Below, piece by piece: positions 18,019 through 26,292 of a stretch of DNA of 64,000 nucleotides (positions are counted from its first letter, which is position 1; the number at the start of each line of letters is the position of its first letter). The notes below the pieces were generated by a model. That model was not told the DNA's origin. It saw nothing but the letters and a program-made list of their open reading frames with translations, and made no database searches. The position numbers and the translations under genes were made by a program. The DNA is taken from the NCBI RefSeq assembly GCF_043197795.1, contig NZ_JBICTU010000031.1:25315-89314 (forward strand). Direction: 5' to 3'. This DNA comes from Sphaerisporangium sp040649355. GTDB taxonomy: Bacteria > Actinomycetota > Actinomycetes > Streptosporangiales > Streptosporangiaceae.

Positions 18019-19206
18019 ATGGATCGGCTCGGCGACTCCGAAGCGCCGGACGGCTCCGGCCGCCTCAGGAACAGGAGCACCTCGGCGAGCGTCGAGGAGT
18101 TCGCCTCGGCCCTGAACGACCTGGCACTCGGCGGCGACGGCTGGCGCTCGATCCTGCGGCGGATCGCGGACGAGACCGGCAGGGCCGCCCGGCTGGTCGG
18201 CGTGCACGGCGGCGTCTTCCACGCCACCGACGGTGGCGACGCCACGATGAGCCCCGCCGAGGTGCGCCGCGTGTTCGCCGAACCGGACCCCGTGCGGGTC
18301 GTCTGCCCGGACGGATGGGAGGCGCGCGCCCTGGCCGTACGGGCCGGTCAGCGCCGGGTCGGCCTGTTGCTGCTGGCCGAGCCGCTGCCCGACCACGTGC
18401 TTCCGTACCTGCGGGCCGCCTCCACGGCCGTGGCGATCGAGGCCGTACGCCGGGACGCCTCGGCCGTGGTCAAGTCGGAGACCGCCAGCAGGCTCATCGA
18501 CGAGCTGCGCTTCGGAGCGCTGCGGGGCACCGAGGAGGTGACGCGGACGGCGGCGAGGTTCGGGGTCCACCTCGACCAGCCCCACGCCGCCGCCGTCTTC
18601 GCCTACGACGGCTCCAACCGGCACACCTGGTCCACGGCCCTGTCCTGGCTGGAGATGCCGGTCCGGCAGAACGGCGTGGAGGGCTGGACCGTGCTCACCG
18701 GTGACATCCCCCGTGAGGTGAGCAGGATCCGCGACCGCCTGCAGGGAATGGTGGGAGAGGGGACCGTGCTCGCGGCCACGGGGCCGGTGGTGTCGGGCCC
18801 CGCGCGGACGCCGCGCTCCTTCAGGGACGCGGAGACCGTGCTCGGCCTGCTCAGACGGCGTCCAGGGGAGACCGAGCTTCTGCACTCGTCGCTCGGGCTG
18901 GCGCAGTTGCTGCTGGCCGTACCGCCCGACCGGCTCCAGGCGTTCGTCGACCAGCACCTCGGCCCGCTCCTGGACCGCCCCGAGCTGATCCTCACGCTCG
19001 ACGCGTGGCTCTCCACCCGAGGCAGCCGGGCGGCGGTCGCCGACCTGCTGCACCTGCACCGCAACTCGGTGGGCTACCGGATCGGGCAGATCCGGCAGCT
19101 CCTCGGCGGCGACCCCCTGGACTCTCCCATGGCGCACCACCTGCACACCGCGCTCACCGCCCGCGAACTGCTCCAGGTGCTCTCTGAGAACAGTGGTGTC
19201 ACGTGA
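18019..19206 (+). CDS. PucR/CdaR-family transcriptional regulator
   Basis: 395 aa. The C-terminal PucR helix-turn-helix is clear: V-A-D-L-L-H-L-H-R-N-S-V-G-Y-R-I near residues 340-360. The central region (about 160-300) resembles the GGDEF-like CdaR sensor domain, and the N-terminal 150 residues look like a degenerate GAF or PucR-type input domain. The ATG at 18019 has GGAGG five bases upstream. Members control purine, amino-acid or sugar-acid catabolism. Its stop codon lies inside the first of two parS-like palindromes (19196-19209). Candidate targets are the divergent PPOX gene and the downstream VOC gene (inference). Confidence 0.88.
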   Translation: MDRLGDSEAPDGSGRLRNRSTSASVEEFASALNDLALGGDGWRSILRRIADETGRAARLVGVHGGVFHATDGGDATMSPAEVRRVFAEPDPVRVVCPDGWEARALAVRAGQRRVGLLLLAEPLPDHVLPYLRAASTAVAIEAVRRDASAVVKSETASRLIDELRFGALRGTEEVTRTAARFGVHLDQPHAAAVFAYDGSNRHTWSTALSWLEMPVRQNGVEGWTVLTGDIPREVSRIRDRLQGMVGEGTVLAATGPVVSGPARTPRSFRDAETVLGLLRRRPGETELLHSSLGLAQLLLAVPPDRLQAFVDQHLGPLLDRPELILTLDAWLSTRGSRAAVADLLHLHRNSVGYRIGQIRQLLGGDPLDSPMAHHLHTALTARELLQVLSENSGVT

Positions 19207-19209
19207 AAC
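19196..19209. promoter_or_regulatory. parS-like palindrome, copy 1
   Basis: GTGTCACGTGAAAC differs at one base from GTTTCACGTGAAAC, the 14-bp ParB-binding parS site of Streptomyces. It overlaps the last codons and stop of the regulator gene. An identical copy lies 35 bp downstream. Confidence 0.45.
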
Positions 19210-19230
19210 ATGCGCGACCCCGTCCGAATG

Positions 19231-19244
19231 GTGTCACGTGAAAC
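19231..19244. promoter_or_regulatory. parS-like palindrome, copy 2
   Basis: Second identical GTGTCACGTGAAAC. The flanks are also shared: both copies sit in TGGTGTCACGTGAAACAT. The rest of the 334-base gap 19207-19540 shows no gene; the ribosome site for the VOC gene lies at its end. An alternative reading is an operator pair for the adjacent regulator or the VOC gene. Confidence 0.45.
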
Positions 19245-19540
19245 ATTCCTCATCAGATCGGGCACGGTAGCGGCCGGAAACCCGATCTTTGGGCTGTGAG
19301 CACATGGAGGGCACGCGGACCACGGACGTACCGTCCGAGACGTCGCCCTCAACGCCAAGCTGCCTGGGAGGGAAGGCCCGGCACACGACCGGCACCTGAC
19401 GCGGCCCGACCGGCGAGGATGCGACGCCGCTCGCGTCGGAGGGTTCGAGGGCCCGCCGACCACGATTGGGGGAAGGAACAAGGAGGAGCTGAAGACCCGA
19501 CAGGCCTGACGACCCAGGCTGAACGGCTGAAGGAGGCACT

Positions 19541-19993
19541 GTGCTCGGCAAGAAGCTCACCGAGGCGCGCTGGACGCACATCGCGCTGCCAAGCTGCGAC
19601 CTCGACAAGGCCATCGAGTTCTACACGACCATGACTCCTCTGGTGGTGGTGTCGACCCACGAGGACAAGGACGGGCGCAACGCCTGGCTCTCCAACGACA
19701 AGCAGGTGGCGACGCCTTTCGTGCTGGTGCTCGTGGAGTTCGCCAAGGACAGGGGCACGCCGCAGCCGCAGCTCTCGCCGTTCGCCCATCTCGGCATGGA
19801 AGTGCCCCACCGCGAGGACGTGGACGAGATCGCTCGGCGCGCCCGGGAGCTGGGCTGCCTGCACTGGGACCCGATGGAGCTGCCGCCGCCGGTCGGCTAC
19901 ATCTGCGCCCTCAAGGATCCCGACGGCAACGTCGTCGAGATCTCCCACAACCAGAAGGTCTTCGAAGAGGTCCGCACCCTCTGGGGGGAGTGA
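19541..19993 (+). CDS. VOC (glyoxalase/bleomycin-resistance fold) family protein
   Basis: 150 aa. The first beta-alpha-beta unit reads W-T-H-I-A-L-P-S-C-D-L-D-K-A-I-E-F-Y. The second carries F-A-H-L-G-M-E-V and ends D-P-D-G-N-V-V-E-I-S. The metal-type positions (His in the first strand, His in the fourth, Glu in the last) are kept, so a metal-dependent lyase, isomerase or dioxygenase is possible. The GTG start at 19541 has AAGGAGG eight bases upstream. Monocistronic. Substrate unknown. Confidence 0.88.
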   Translation: MLGKKLTEARWTHIALPSCDLDKAIEFYTTMTPLVVVSTHEDKDGRNAWLSNDKQVATPFVLVLVEFAKDRGTPQPQLSPFAHLGMEVPHREDVDEIARRARELGCLHWDPMELPPPVGYICALKDPDGNVVEISHNQKVFEEVRTLWGE

Positions 19994-20377
19994 TTTCTCA
20001 CGGGTGGACGCCCATCGAGCCGAACGCCGGATTCACGAACGGCGCAGGCAACCCGGTCCACCACTCCACTTGATCTCAAATCATCTCGAATTTGTATTTC
20101 CCGGATCTTTCACGCAGCGTCAAGCATCAGAGTGAACGTCACGTTCCACATGCGGCACCGGGACGGCCGTTCCGAGGCAAAGGGAGAGGAAGTACCGTGC
20201 AGCACACCTCCGCCACGGGATTCGCCGTCCGTCTCACAGATCCGAGCCCTGTCACCGGTCCGGGGCTCGGACGATGAGCCGACCGTTCCGCACCGACGGC
20301 TCGTCACCGGGGGCCGGCCTCCGCTGTACCCCAGTCGGCAAGATCCGGAAATTTCTCCATAAGAGGTGATCGATACC
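19994..20377. other. Intergenic region, 384 bases, with one short inverted repeat
   Basis: I see no convincing gene. The part around 20060-20110 is clearly lower in G+C than its surroundings and is a likely promoter zone for the RraA-like gene. GAACGT-C-ACGTTC (20134-20146) is a perfect 6-bp inverted repeat, possibly an operator. Confidence 0.5.
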
Positions 20378-21007
20378 GTGGTTCCGCCTACCACCGCGAT
20401 CGCGGACGTTCTGCAACTGCGCGGGCTCACCGGCTGGCTCAGCCCGCCGCTGCGCCCGATCCACCGATCGCTGGGCCTGCTCGGCAGGGCCCGCACCGTA
20501 CGGCTCGCGCCGGGGCCGGGGGACAACGGCCTCGCGCCCCTGCACTGGTTGATGGACGAGGACCTGGAGGACCGGGTGGTCGTCGTCGCGGGAGCCCGGG
20601 CGGCGGCCGGAGCGGTGTGGGGCGAGATCCTCACCCGCGCCGCCCTCGCGCGGGGAGTGTCGGGCCTGCTGGTGGAGGGCGGGGTCCGCGACGTCAACGC
20701 TTTCCGCGACCTCGGCCTGCCCGTGTGGGCGCTGTACGAGGCCACGGCCGGGCCGGGGCCGGAGGTACACGTGGCGTCGGTCGGACGCCCGGTGGAGATC
20801 GCCGGCGTGATGGTGGACGAGAGCACCTCCATCGTCATGGACGGCGCCGGGGTGGTCGCCCTTCCTTCGACGGACGTCTTCGCCGACTCCTATATGTACG
20901 CGGACGCCGAGGAGGACGTCGTCACGGCGCTGCGCGAGGGGGCCACGCTGGCCGAGGCGCACCGCTACAAGGAGGACATGGTGGCCAAGCTCCGCCGATC
21001 CCTGTAA
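20378..21007 (+). CDS. RraA-like / HMG-CHA aldolase family protein
   Basis: 209 aa. The fold family is shared by RraA (RNase E inhibitor) and the class II aldolases that cleave 4-hydroxy-4-methyl-2-oxoglutarate. The segment G-A-V-W-G-E-I-L-T-R-A-A and G-L-L-V-E-G-G-V-R-D-V carries the conserved Gly and Arg-Asp substrate/metal motif, which favours an aldolase over a pure RraA. I chose GTG 20378 because AGAGG lies about 11 bases upstream; GTG 20366 is an in-frame alternative. Convergent with the CsbD gene across a strong hairpin. Exact reaction unknown. Confidence 0.82.
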   Translation: MVPPTTAIADVLQLRGLTGWLSPPLRPIHRSLGLLGRARTVRLAPGPGDNGLAPLHWLMDEDLEDRVVVVAGARAAAGAVWGEILTRAALARGVSGLLVEGGVRDVNAFRDLGLPVWALYEATAGPGPEVHVASVGRPVEIAGVMVDESTSIVMDGAGVVALPSTDVFADSYMYADAEEDVVTALREGATLAEAHRYKEDMVAKLRRSL

Positions 21008-21037
21008 GGCCACCGGCGACCTCGGCCACATCGCGGC

Positions 21038-21086
21038 GCGACAGCGGCGGAGGCCCTGTGGCATCCGGGGGCTCCGCCGCTGTCGC
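21038..21086. terminator. Bidirectional hairpin between RraA-like and CsbD genes
   Basis: Perfect 15-bp arms: GCGACAGCGGCGGAG (21038-21052) and its complement (21072-21086), with a 19-base loop that itself starts GCC and ends GGG. The flanking genes converge on it. Confidence 0.75.
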
Positions 21087-21173
21087 GGTCGTCTTCTGGC
21101 CGGTCCGGCGCCACCTCGGCCCCGCAGGTGTTCGGCAGGCGGGCCTTCGGGCGGCGTCGGCGCTCGGCGGGCG

Positions 21174-21368
21174 TCAGTGCTTGAAGGCGTTCTTGACGTT
21201 CTTGGCGGCGTCCTTCACCCGCTCGCCGGCCTGCTTCACATGGCCCTTGGCCTCGTCGGCCTCTCCCTCGGCGCGCAGCTCGTCGTCGCCCGTGACGTCG
21301 CCCACACCCTTCTTGACCTTGCCCTTGAGCTCTTCGGCCTTGTTCGAGATCTTGTCGTCGGCGCCCAT
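21174..21368 (-). CDS. CsbD family stress protein
   Basis: 64 aa, highly charged and probably intrinsically helical. The signature K-A-E-E-L-K-G-K-V-K-K-G-V-G-D-V-T-G-D is followed by E-A-D-E-A-K-G-H-V-K, the two halves of the CsbD repeat. CsbD-like proteins are induced by general stress (sigma-B in Bacillus); the biochemical role is unknown. AAGGGGG lies about eight bases before the ATG at 21368. Monocistronic. Confidence 0.93.
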   Translation of the reverse strand: MGADDKISNKAEELKGKVKKGVGDVTGDDELRAEGEADEAKGHVKQAGERVKDAAKNVKNAFKH

Positions 21369-21707
21369 GATCTGTCCCCCTTCGGCAGTAGGTCTGTCCG
21401 ATATTGCCCCTGTCCGGTGCGGGGGTCGGTAAACGCGATCCGGACCTCTCCGGTGCATCAAGATCTGCCATGGTCGTACAAAAGGCCAGGTGGGGGCGGG
21501 CTTGCGGCGCGTTGGGACCGCCGGCGCACGCGCCGCTGGAATGGCCTGTTTCAGGGGGGTCAGGGGTGTTCTCGTGGGAAAGGTGATTCCGCTTCCGAAA
21601 GGCTCTCGCCCCTGCCGTTGAATGCGGAGATACTCGATCACAGGCGATCAACTGTGCTTTGTGCGGTCCTGGAACATCGTGCGGTCCCGAAACGAGGAAG
21701 CAGGAGA
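21369..21707. other. Intergenic region, 339 bases
   Basis: Divergent promoter space for csbD and the copD-ctaG gene. GTGCGGTCC occurs twice (21661-21669 and 21680-21688) just before the copD-ctaG ribosome site and could be a regulatory direct repeat. I see no gene here. Confidence 0.4.
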
Positions 21708-23591
21708 ATGACCTCTCCCCGGTTGCGCTCGGCCGTGTTCGTGCTCGTCGGCGTCGCGGCGCTCGCCGTGCTCGTGCTGGCGATGTGGTTCGGCGGCGGC
21801 TGGCCGAGGGAGGAGATCCCCGGCCTGCCCTCTCCAGGCGTCCTCACCACCCTGGGACTCCCCGTCGTCAGGGTCGTCCACGACGTCTGCGCGGTCGCGA
21901 CGGTGGGAACCCTGCTGTCGGCCGTGGCGCTGGCGGGCGACGCGGCCTCCAGGCGGGAGATCACCCGCGTCGCCGGGCACTGGGCGCTCGCGTGGGCCGC
22001 CAGCGCGGCGGCCACGCAGATCCTCACCCTCTCGGACCTGCTGGGACTTCCGGTCGGGGAGGCGCTGCAGTCGGGTTTCCTGCTCACCTTCAGCATGGAG
22101 GTCCCCCAGGGACAGGCGTTCCTGCTGGTGACGCTGCTGGCTCTGGTGATCGCGGGGGCCTCCACGCTGCCGCTCGGCCTGTGGGGCCGTGGCCTGCTGC
22201 TCGCCGTCGCGATCTTCGCTGTGCTGCCCCCCGCGTACGTCGGCCACTCCGCCTCGGCCGCGGATCACAACATCGCCGTCTCCAGCCTGATGCTGCACAT
22301 CGCCGGGGTGGCCGTCTGGGTGGGCGGCCTGTTCGGGGTCGTCGCCTACCTGCGCCGGTCGGACACCCTCGCCCCGGCCGTACGGAGGTTCAGCGCCCTC
22401 GCGCTCTGCTGTTTCGTCGCCGTCGGTGTCTCGGGCCTGGTCAACGCCTGGATCCGCCTCGGCTCGCCGGCCCAGCTCTGGGAGTCGCGCTACGGACTGC
22501 TGGTTCTCGGCAAGCTGATCGCGCTCGTGGTGCTGGGATGGTTCGGCCTGCGGCACCGCCGCACCACGATCGCGGCCATGGAGACCCCGGGCCCGTCCGG
22601 TTCCCGGCCCTTCCTGCGGCTCGCGGCCGGTGAGGTCGGCGTGATGGCCTGTACGATCGCGCTGGCGGTGGGCCTGTCGCGCACCCCGCCTCCGCGCGGG
22701 AGCGGGGCCCACGACCAGCACGAACTGCTCGGCTACTCCCTGCCCCCGTTCAGCCCCTGGCGCCTTGTGACCGAGACGCGGCCCGACCCCCTGCTGATCC
22801 TCGCCGTGGTGGGCCTCGCGGTGGCGTACCTCGTCGGCGTGCGGCGGCTCGCCCGGCGCGGCGAGTCCTGGCCGGCCGGCCGTACGGTCGCCGCGATGGC
22901 GGGCCTCCTCGTCCTGCTGTACGCCGCGGCCGGAGGCGTGTCCGCGTACGGACCGGCGATGTTCTCCATGCACGCGTTCCAGTACGCGCTCCTGGGCACC
23001 GTCGGCCCGGCCCTGCTCGCCCTCGGTGCTCCACTGACGCCTTCGCGGGAGGCCCTGCCCCTCCTCGGGCAGGCGGGCGGCGACGCCACGGCGCTCAGGC
23101 TGACCCAGCCCCTGGCCGCGATGGCCGCCTACGCCGTGCCCTATCTGCTCCTCTACGTCACCGGGCTGTTCGAGCCCGCCCAGTCGAGCCTCGCGGTGCG
23201 CCTCGTCGCCGAGGTCGTCGTGGTGGTGACCGGGACGTGGTTCTTCTGCGTGGCCCTGGGCCTCGATCCGCTGCCCAGGGCCATCAGCTCGGCCGTACGT
23301 ACGCGCATGCTGATGGGCGCGCTCGCCGTGCAGGCGTGGATGGCCCTGGTGTTCCTGGCCGGGCCGACCCAGGGGCAGGGCTGGTACGACATCCTGGCCA
23401 TCCCGTGGGCTCCCGGCCGAGCCGCCGACCAGCGGTCCGGCGCCGCGCTGGGGATCGGCCTGTCGGCCCTCACCATCGTGGCGCTGCTGGCGCTCATGGT
23501 GATCTGGCGGCGCGGCGCCCGGCGGCGGATGTCGTCCAAGGACACCTCCGTACAGGCGTCCGGTGGGTGGTCGCGTCAGCACGTAGAGTGA
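21708..23591 (+). CDS. CopD-CtaG fusion copper/cytochrome-oxidase assembly membrane protein
   Basis: 627 aa with about 14 hydrophobic segments. Residues 1-320 match the CopD copper-uptake domain, with membrane histidines in V-V-H-D-V, G-H-S-A-S-A-A-D-H-N and L-H-I-A-G-V-A-V-W-V-G-G. Residues about 345-610 match the caa3_CtaG domain, with F-S-M-H-A-F-Q-Y near 425. The fusion is common in actinobacteria and links copper import to oxidase assembly. The ATG has AGGAGA close upstream. The stop lies four bases before the dedA ATG, so the two are probably co-transcribed. Confidence 0.9.
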   Translation: MTSPRLRSAVFVLVGVAALAVLVLAMWFGGGWPREEIPGLPSPGVLTTLGLPVVRVVHDVCAVATVGTLLSAVALAGDAASRREITRVAGHWALAWAASAAATQILTLSDLLGLPVGEALQSGFLLTFSMEVPQGQAFLLVTLLALVIAGASTLPLGLWGRGLLLAVAIFAVLPPAYVGHSASAADHNIAVSSLMLHIAGVAVWVGGLFGVVAYLRRSDTLAPAVRRFSALALCCFVAVGVSGLVNAWIRLGSPAQLWESRYGLLVLGKLIALVVLGWFGLRHRRTTIAAMETPGPSGSRPFLRLAAGEVGVMACTIALAVGLSRTPPPRGSGAHDQHELLGYSLPPFSPWRLVTETRPDPLLILAVVGLAVAYLVGVRRLARRGESWPAGRTVAAMAGLLVLLYAAAGGVSAYGPAMFSMHAFQYALLGTVGPALLALGAPLTPSREALPLLGQAGGDATALRLTQPLAAMAAYAVPYLLLYVTGLFEPAQSSLAVRLVAEVVVVVTGTWFFCVALGLDPLPRAISSAVRTRMLMGALAVQAWMALVFLAGPTQGQGWYDILAIPWAPGRAADQRSGAALGIGLSALTIVALLALMVIWRRGARRRMSSKDTSVQASGGWSRQHVE

Positions 23592-23595
23592 TCAC

Positions 23596-24231
23596 ATGGC
23601 GCCGCCACCGCTTCCGGGTCCTCTGGCCCATCTGGCCCCGCTGCTCGACCGGTACGGTTACCTGGTCGTCGGCGCGCTGGTCTTCCTTGAGGACTTCGGG
23701 ATCCCCGTGCCGGGTGAGACCATCCTGATCGCCGCGTCCGTCTACGCGGGGGCGGGGCGGCTCAACGTCGTGGGCGTCGCCGTCGTCGCCCTGGTCGCCG
23801 CCGTCGTGGGCGACAACCTCGGCTACCTCATCGGCCGCAGCGGTGGTCGTGCGCTGATCCACCGCTACGGGCGCTACGTCTTCCTCCCCGAGCGGCGGTT
23901 CCAGGCGGCCGAGGCGTTCTTCCGCCGCCACGGCGCCCCGATCATCACCGTCGCCCGCTTCATCGACGGCTTCCGCCAATTCAACGGCATCGTCGCCGGC
24001 ACCACCGGGGTCGAGTGGCGCCGCTTCCTCACCTTCAACGTCCTCGGCGCGTTCCTGTGGGTCGGGTTGTGGACGACCCTGGGCTACCTGGCGGGCACCA
24101 ACATCAACAAGATCTACGAAGATGTGGTCCGCTACGAGACCTACGTGCTGTTCGCCGTGCTCGCCCTCATCGTCCTGGCCATAGCCCGCCACCTGATCCG
24201 CCGCGCCCGCCACGACCGCGCGGCCCGATGA
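23596..24231 (+). CDS. DedA family membrane protein
   Basis: 211 aa. Signature F-L-E-D-F-G-I-P-V-P-G-E-T near residues 30-42, then G-D-N-L-G-Y-L-I-G-R and the conserved R-F-I-D-G-F-R-Q. Five or six hydrophobic segments. DedA/VTT proteins act in membrane phospholipid or undecaprenyl phosphate flipping and proton-motive-force homeostasis. The gene begins four bases after copD-ctaG and ends 45 bases before the convergent anchored-protein gene. Near the junction GCCCGTACGGGC (24235-24246) is a short palindrome. Confidence 0.93.
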   Translation: MAPPPLPGPLAHLAPLLDRYGYLVVGALVFLEDFGIPVPGETILIAASVYAGAGRLNVVGVAVVALVAAVVGDNLGYLIGRSGGRALIHRYGRYVFLPERRFQAAEAFFRRHGAPIITVARFIDGFRQFNGIVAGTTGVEWRRFLTFNVLGAFLWVGLWTTLGYLAGTNINKIYEDVVRYETYVLFAVLALIVLAIARHLIRRARHDRAAR

Positions 24232-24276
24232 CGCGCCCGTACGGGCTCGTGCGGCGCCGCAGAGAGGGGCCGGTCG

Positions 24277-25194
24277 TCAAAAGAGCCAGTCGAGGAGGCC
24301 GCCGTTCTTGGTCTGGGTGGGGCTCGGGGCGGGCTGGGGCGCCTCGGTGGTCGGCGGGGGCGTCGGCGACGGGCTGGGCTCCGTGGTCGGCTCGTCGTCC
24401 TGGATACGCGGGTCTTCCGGCTGCTGTGTCCGGGTGCTGGCCCTCGGCGTCGGCTGGGCGGAGTGGGTCCGCGTGCGCGTCGGCGAGGGGCGGGACGTGG
24501 GCTCCTGGGGGGTCTGTGCCCGGGAGGTCGTCGGTGTCGGGGTGGGCGTCTGGCTGGGCTCCGCCGTCGTCTTCTCCGGGGTGACGGCCGGATCGGCCGA
24601 CGGGGCGGCGCTGGGGTCGGCCGCCGGGTCGTCGGTCAGCTCGGGGTCCAGCTCACCGGCCGGGGAGCAGCCGGCGGCGGACGAGCACGCGGCCTCGGGC
24701 TTCGAGCCCACCGAGGACGACACGATCCAGCCGCCCGCGACCGCGAGCACGACGATCGCGATCATGGCGAGGACGAGCCGCTTGTTCTGGCTGCTCTTCT
24801 CTTCCTCTTCCAGGTCCTCGCCGGTCCAGCCGGATCCGAGGAAGCCGCGGCGCTCTTCCGCGTCCGGGTCGTGCTCCCCGTCAGGGTCGAAGCCCGCGTC
24901 GTCCGGCCGCGCGTATCCATCGGGTCGCTCGTAGTCGTCGGGTCCTTCGAACCTCTCGGGACGGTCGTAGCCCTCGGAACGGTCGTAGCCCTGGGCCCGC
25001 TCGTGGTCTGGCCGGTCGAGCTCCCGCGAGTCGTCGCTCTGGTGGGGGTGAGAGGGTTCGTGGCCGGGGGTCCATCCGTCGGACAGCACGTCGCCGTCGG
25101 CGCGCTCCGGTTCGCTGGTCCACGCGATGCCCAAAGGACCGGTCTGCTTCAGAGGGTCCTCTTCGAAGGGTCTCGGGGTGCCGTCGCGGTCCAT
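24277..25194 (-). CDS. Single-pass membrane protein with acidic N-terminus and Pro/Thr-rich exterior
   Basis: 305 aa, no family recognised. The first 130 residues are very acidic and carry imperfect repeats of the type G-Y-D-R-P-E / G-Y-A-R-P-D. One transmembrane helix follows near residues 142-162 (V-L-A-M-I-A-I-V-V-L-A-V-A-G-G). The exterior part is Pro/Thr/Ser-rich with two close cysteines (A-A-C-S-S-A-A-G-C), ending G-L-L-D-W-L-F. The low-complexity exterior looks like a wall-spanning stalk. AGAGG lies upstream of the ATG. Role unknown. Confidence 0.72.
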   Translation of the reverse strand: MDRDGTPRPFEEDPLKQTGPLGIAWTSEPERADGDVLSDGWTPGHEPSHPHQSDDSRELDRPDHERAQGYDRSEGYDRPERFEGPDDYERPDGYARPDDAGFDPDGEHDPDAEERRGFLGSGWTGEDLEEEEKSSQNKRLVLAMIAIVVLAVAGGWIVSSSVGSKPEAACSSAAGCSPAGELDPELTDDPAADPSAAPSADPAVTPEKTTAEPSQTPTPTPTTSRAQTPQEPTSRPSPTRTRTHSAQPTPRASTRTQQPEDPRIQDDEPTTEPSPSPTPPPTTEAPQPAPSPTQTKNGGLLDWLF

Positions 25195-25675
25195 GCCGAA
25201 CCTCTCTGTTCAGAATCCTGGCCGCGCAAATTCTTAGCAGTTCCGACAGTGGCCTGTCCGGAAACTTCACAGTATTCCCGAAGATTCGTAATCTTCCCAT
25301 GAGGCACACGCGTCCCAGACCCTGCTGGGCCGCGAAGCCAGAACGATCACCACGCAGGCTCCGTCGAGCCCGCCGGCCGGGCAAAGGTTGTTTCGCCGTT
25401 TCCGCGTGCTTGCCGCTCACGCGGGCGGAGGCGCCGTTTCTTGACTCGGGGTTTACAGGGGTGCTCCTGGCGGGCCGGAAGCCTCCGGTCTCGACGGGCC
25501 GGGATACCGCACGGGCCGACATCGTCGTACGTTAGTCATGTGTGGTCACGATGCGTGTGAAGGCGCAGGTGGCGGGCAGGGCCGAACGTCCCGCGGGGAG
25601 GCGTCGTAAGACCCTGTCGGGTGGCATCGGGCGTACCCGACTCTGGATGAAGATTCCCTGACAGGGAGGTTCACC
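25195..25675. other. Intergenic region, 481 bases, with the promoter zone of the dormancy operon
   Basis: No convincing gene. 25200-25300 is lower in G+C and is the likely promoter of the anchored-protein gene. The DosR-like box at 25579-25592 belongs to the operon starting at 25676. Confidence 0.5.
25579..25592. promoter_or_regulatory. DosR/DevR-like box
   Basis: GGGCC-GAAC-GTCCC: a near-palindrome with the spacing of the mycobacterial DosR site (GGGAC, four bases, GTCCC). It lies about 85 bases before an Rv1733c-like gene, a classical DosR target family. Similar boxes occur at 48031 and 49731. Confidence 0.5.
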
Positions 25676-26281
25676 ATGCGATCCTTGGCCAGGTGGACGA
25701 CAAGGTGTGTTCGCCGGTACCGGTTCGACCGCAACCCGCTGCGTCGGCGCTCTGACCGGATCGAAACCGTCGTGGTGCTTCTCACCCTGCTGGCCCTGTT
25801 GGTCTGTGTGTGGCCCGCTGTCCTCGCCGCCCGCGCCGTCTACGGCCGGGGTGTCGTGGCCGAGCGTGTCGAGCCCGGCCAGCGCAAGGCGGTCACGGCC
25901 GTACTGCTGGAGGACGCGGCCAGTACGAGCGCGGTCTCCTCCCAGGGGGCCGTCCTCGGCATCAAGGCCAAGGCGCGGTGGTACACGCCCGACGGCCGGG
26001 TGCGTACGGACGTGGTGACCGTGCCCGCGCACGCCAAGGCGGGGTCCGCGCTGGAGATGTGGATCGACTCGTCAGGACGTCCGACGGCGCCCCCGCGGAC
26101 GCACTCCCAGACGGTCGCCGACGCGGTGGTGGCCGGGTTCGGCGTCGAGACCGGGGCGGCGGGCCTGCTGTTCCTGAACCTCGCGCTCGTCCGGTGGATG
26201 CTCGACCGCCGTCGCTACGACGACTGGGACAAGGCATGGACCTCCGCTCACGACCGGTGGCGGCGCCCGAGGCAGCCGTGA
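25676..26281 (+). CDS. Rv1733c-like two-helix membrane protein
   Basis: 201 aa. The basic N-terminus contains R-Y-R-F-D-R-N-P-L-R-R-R-S-D-R, the hallmark of the Rv1733c family. Two transmembrane helices (about residues 32-55 and 150-170) flank an extracytoplasmic domain of about 90 residues. The tail is cytoplasmic. Rv1733c of M. tuberculosis is a DosR-regulon latency antigen of unknown function. GGGAGG lies six bases before the ATG. It heads an operon with a universal stress protein and a site-2 protease, 12 bases and a 4-base overlap apart, under a DosR-like box. Confidence 0.85.
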   Translation: MRSLARWTTRCVRRYRFDRNPLRRRSDRIETVVVLLTLLALLVCVWPAVLAARAVYGRGVVAERVEPGQRKAVTAVLLEDAASTSAVSSQGAVLGIKAKARWYTPDGRVRTDVVTVPAHAKAGSALEMWIDSSGRPTAPPRTHSQTVADAVVAGFGVETGAAGLLFLNLALVRWMLDRRRYDDWDKAWTSAHDRWRRPRQP

Positions 26282-26292
26282 CGAGGAGCACC

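Noticed and set aside
21648..23582. 644-codon minus-strand frame opposite copD-ctaG
   Set aside because: Gln/Arg/Gly-rich shadow of a membrane protein gene; no start site or motif.
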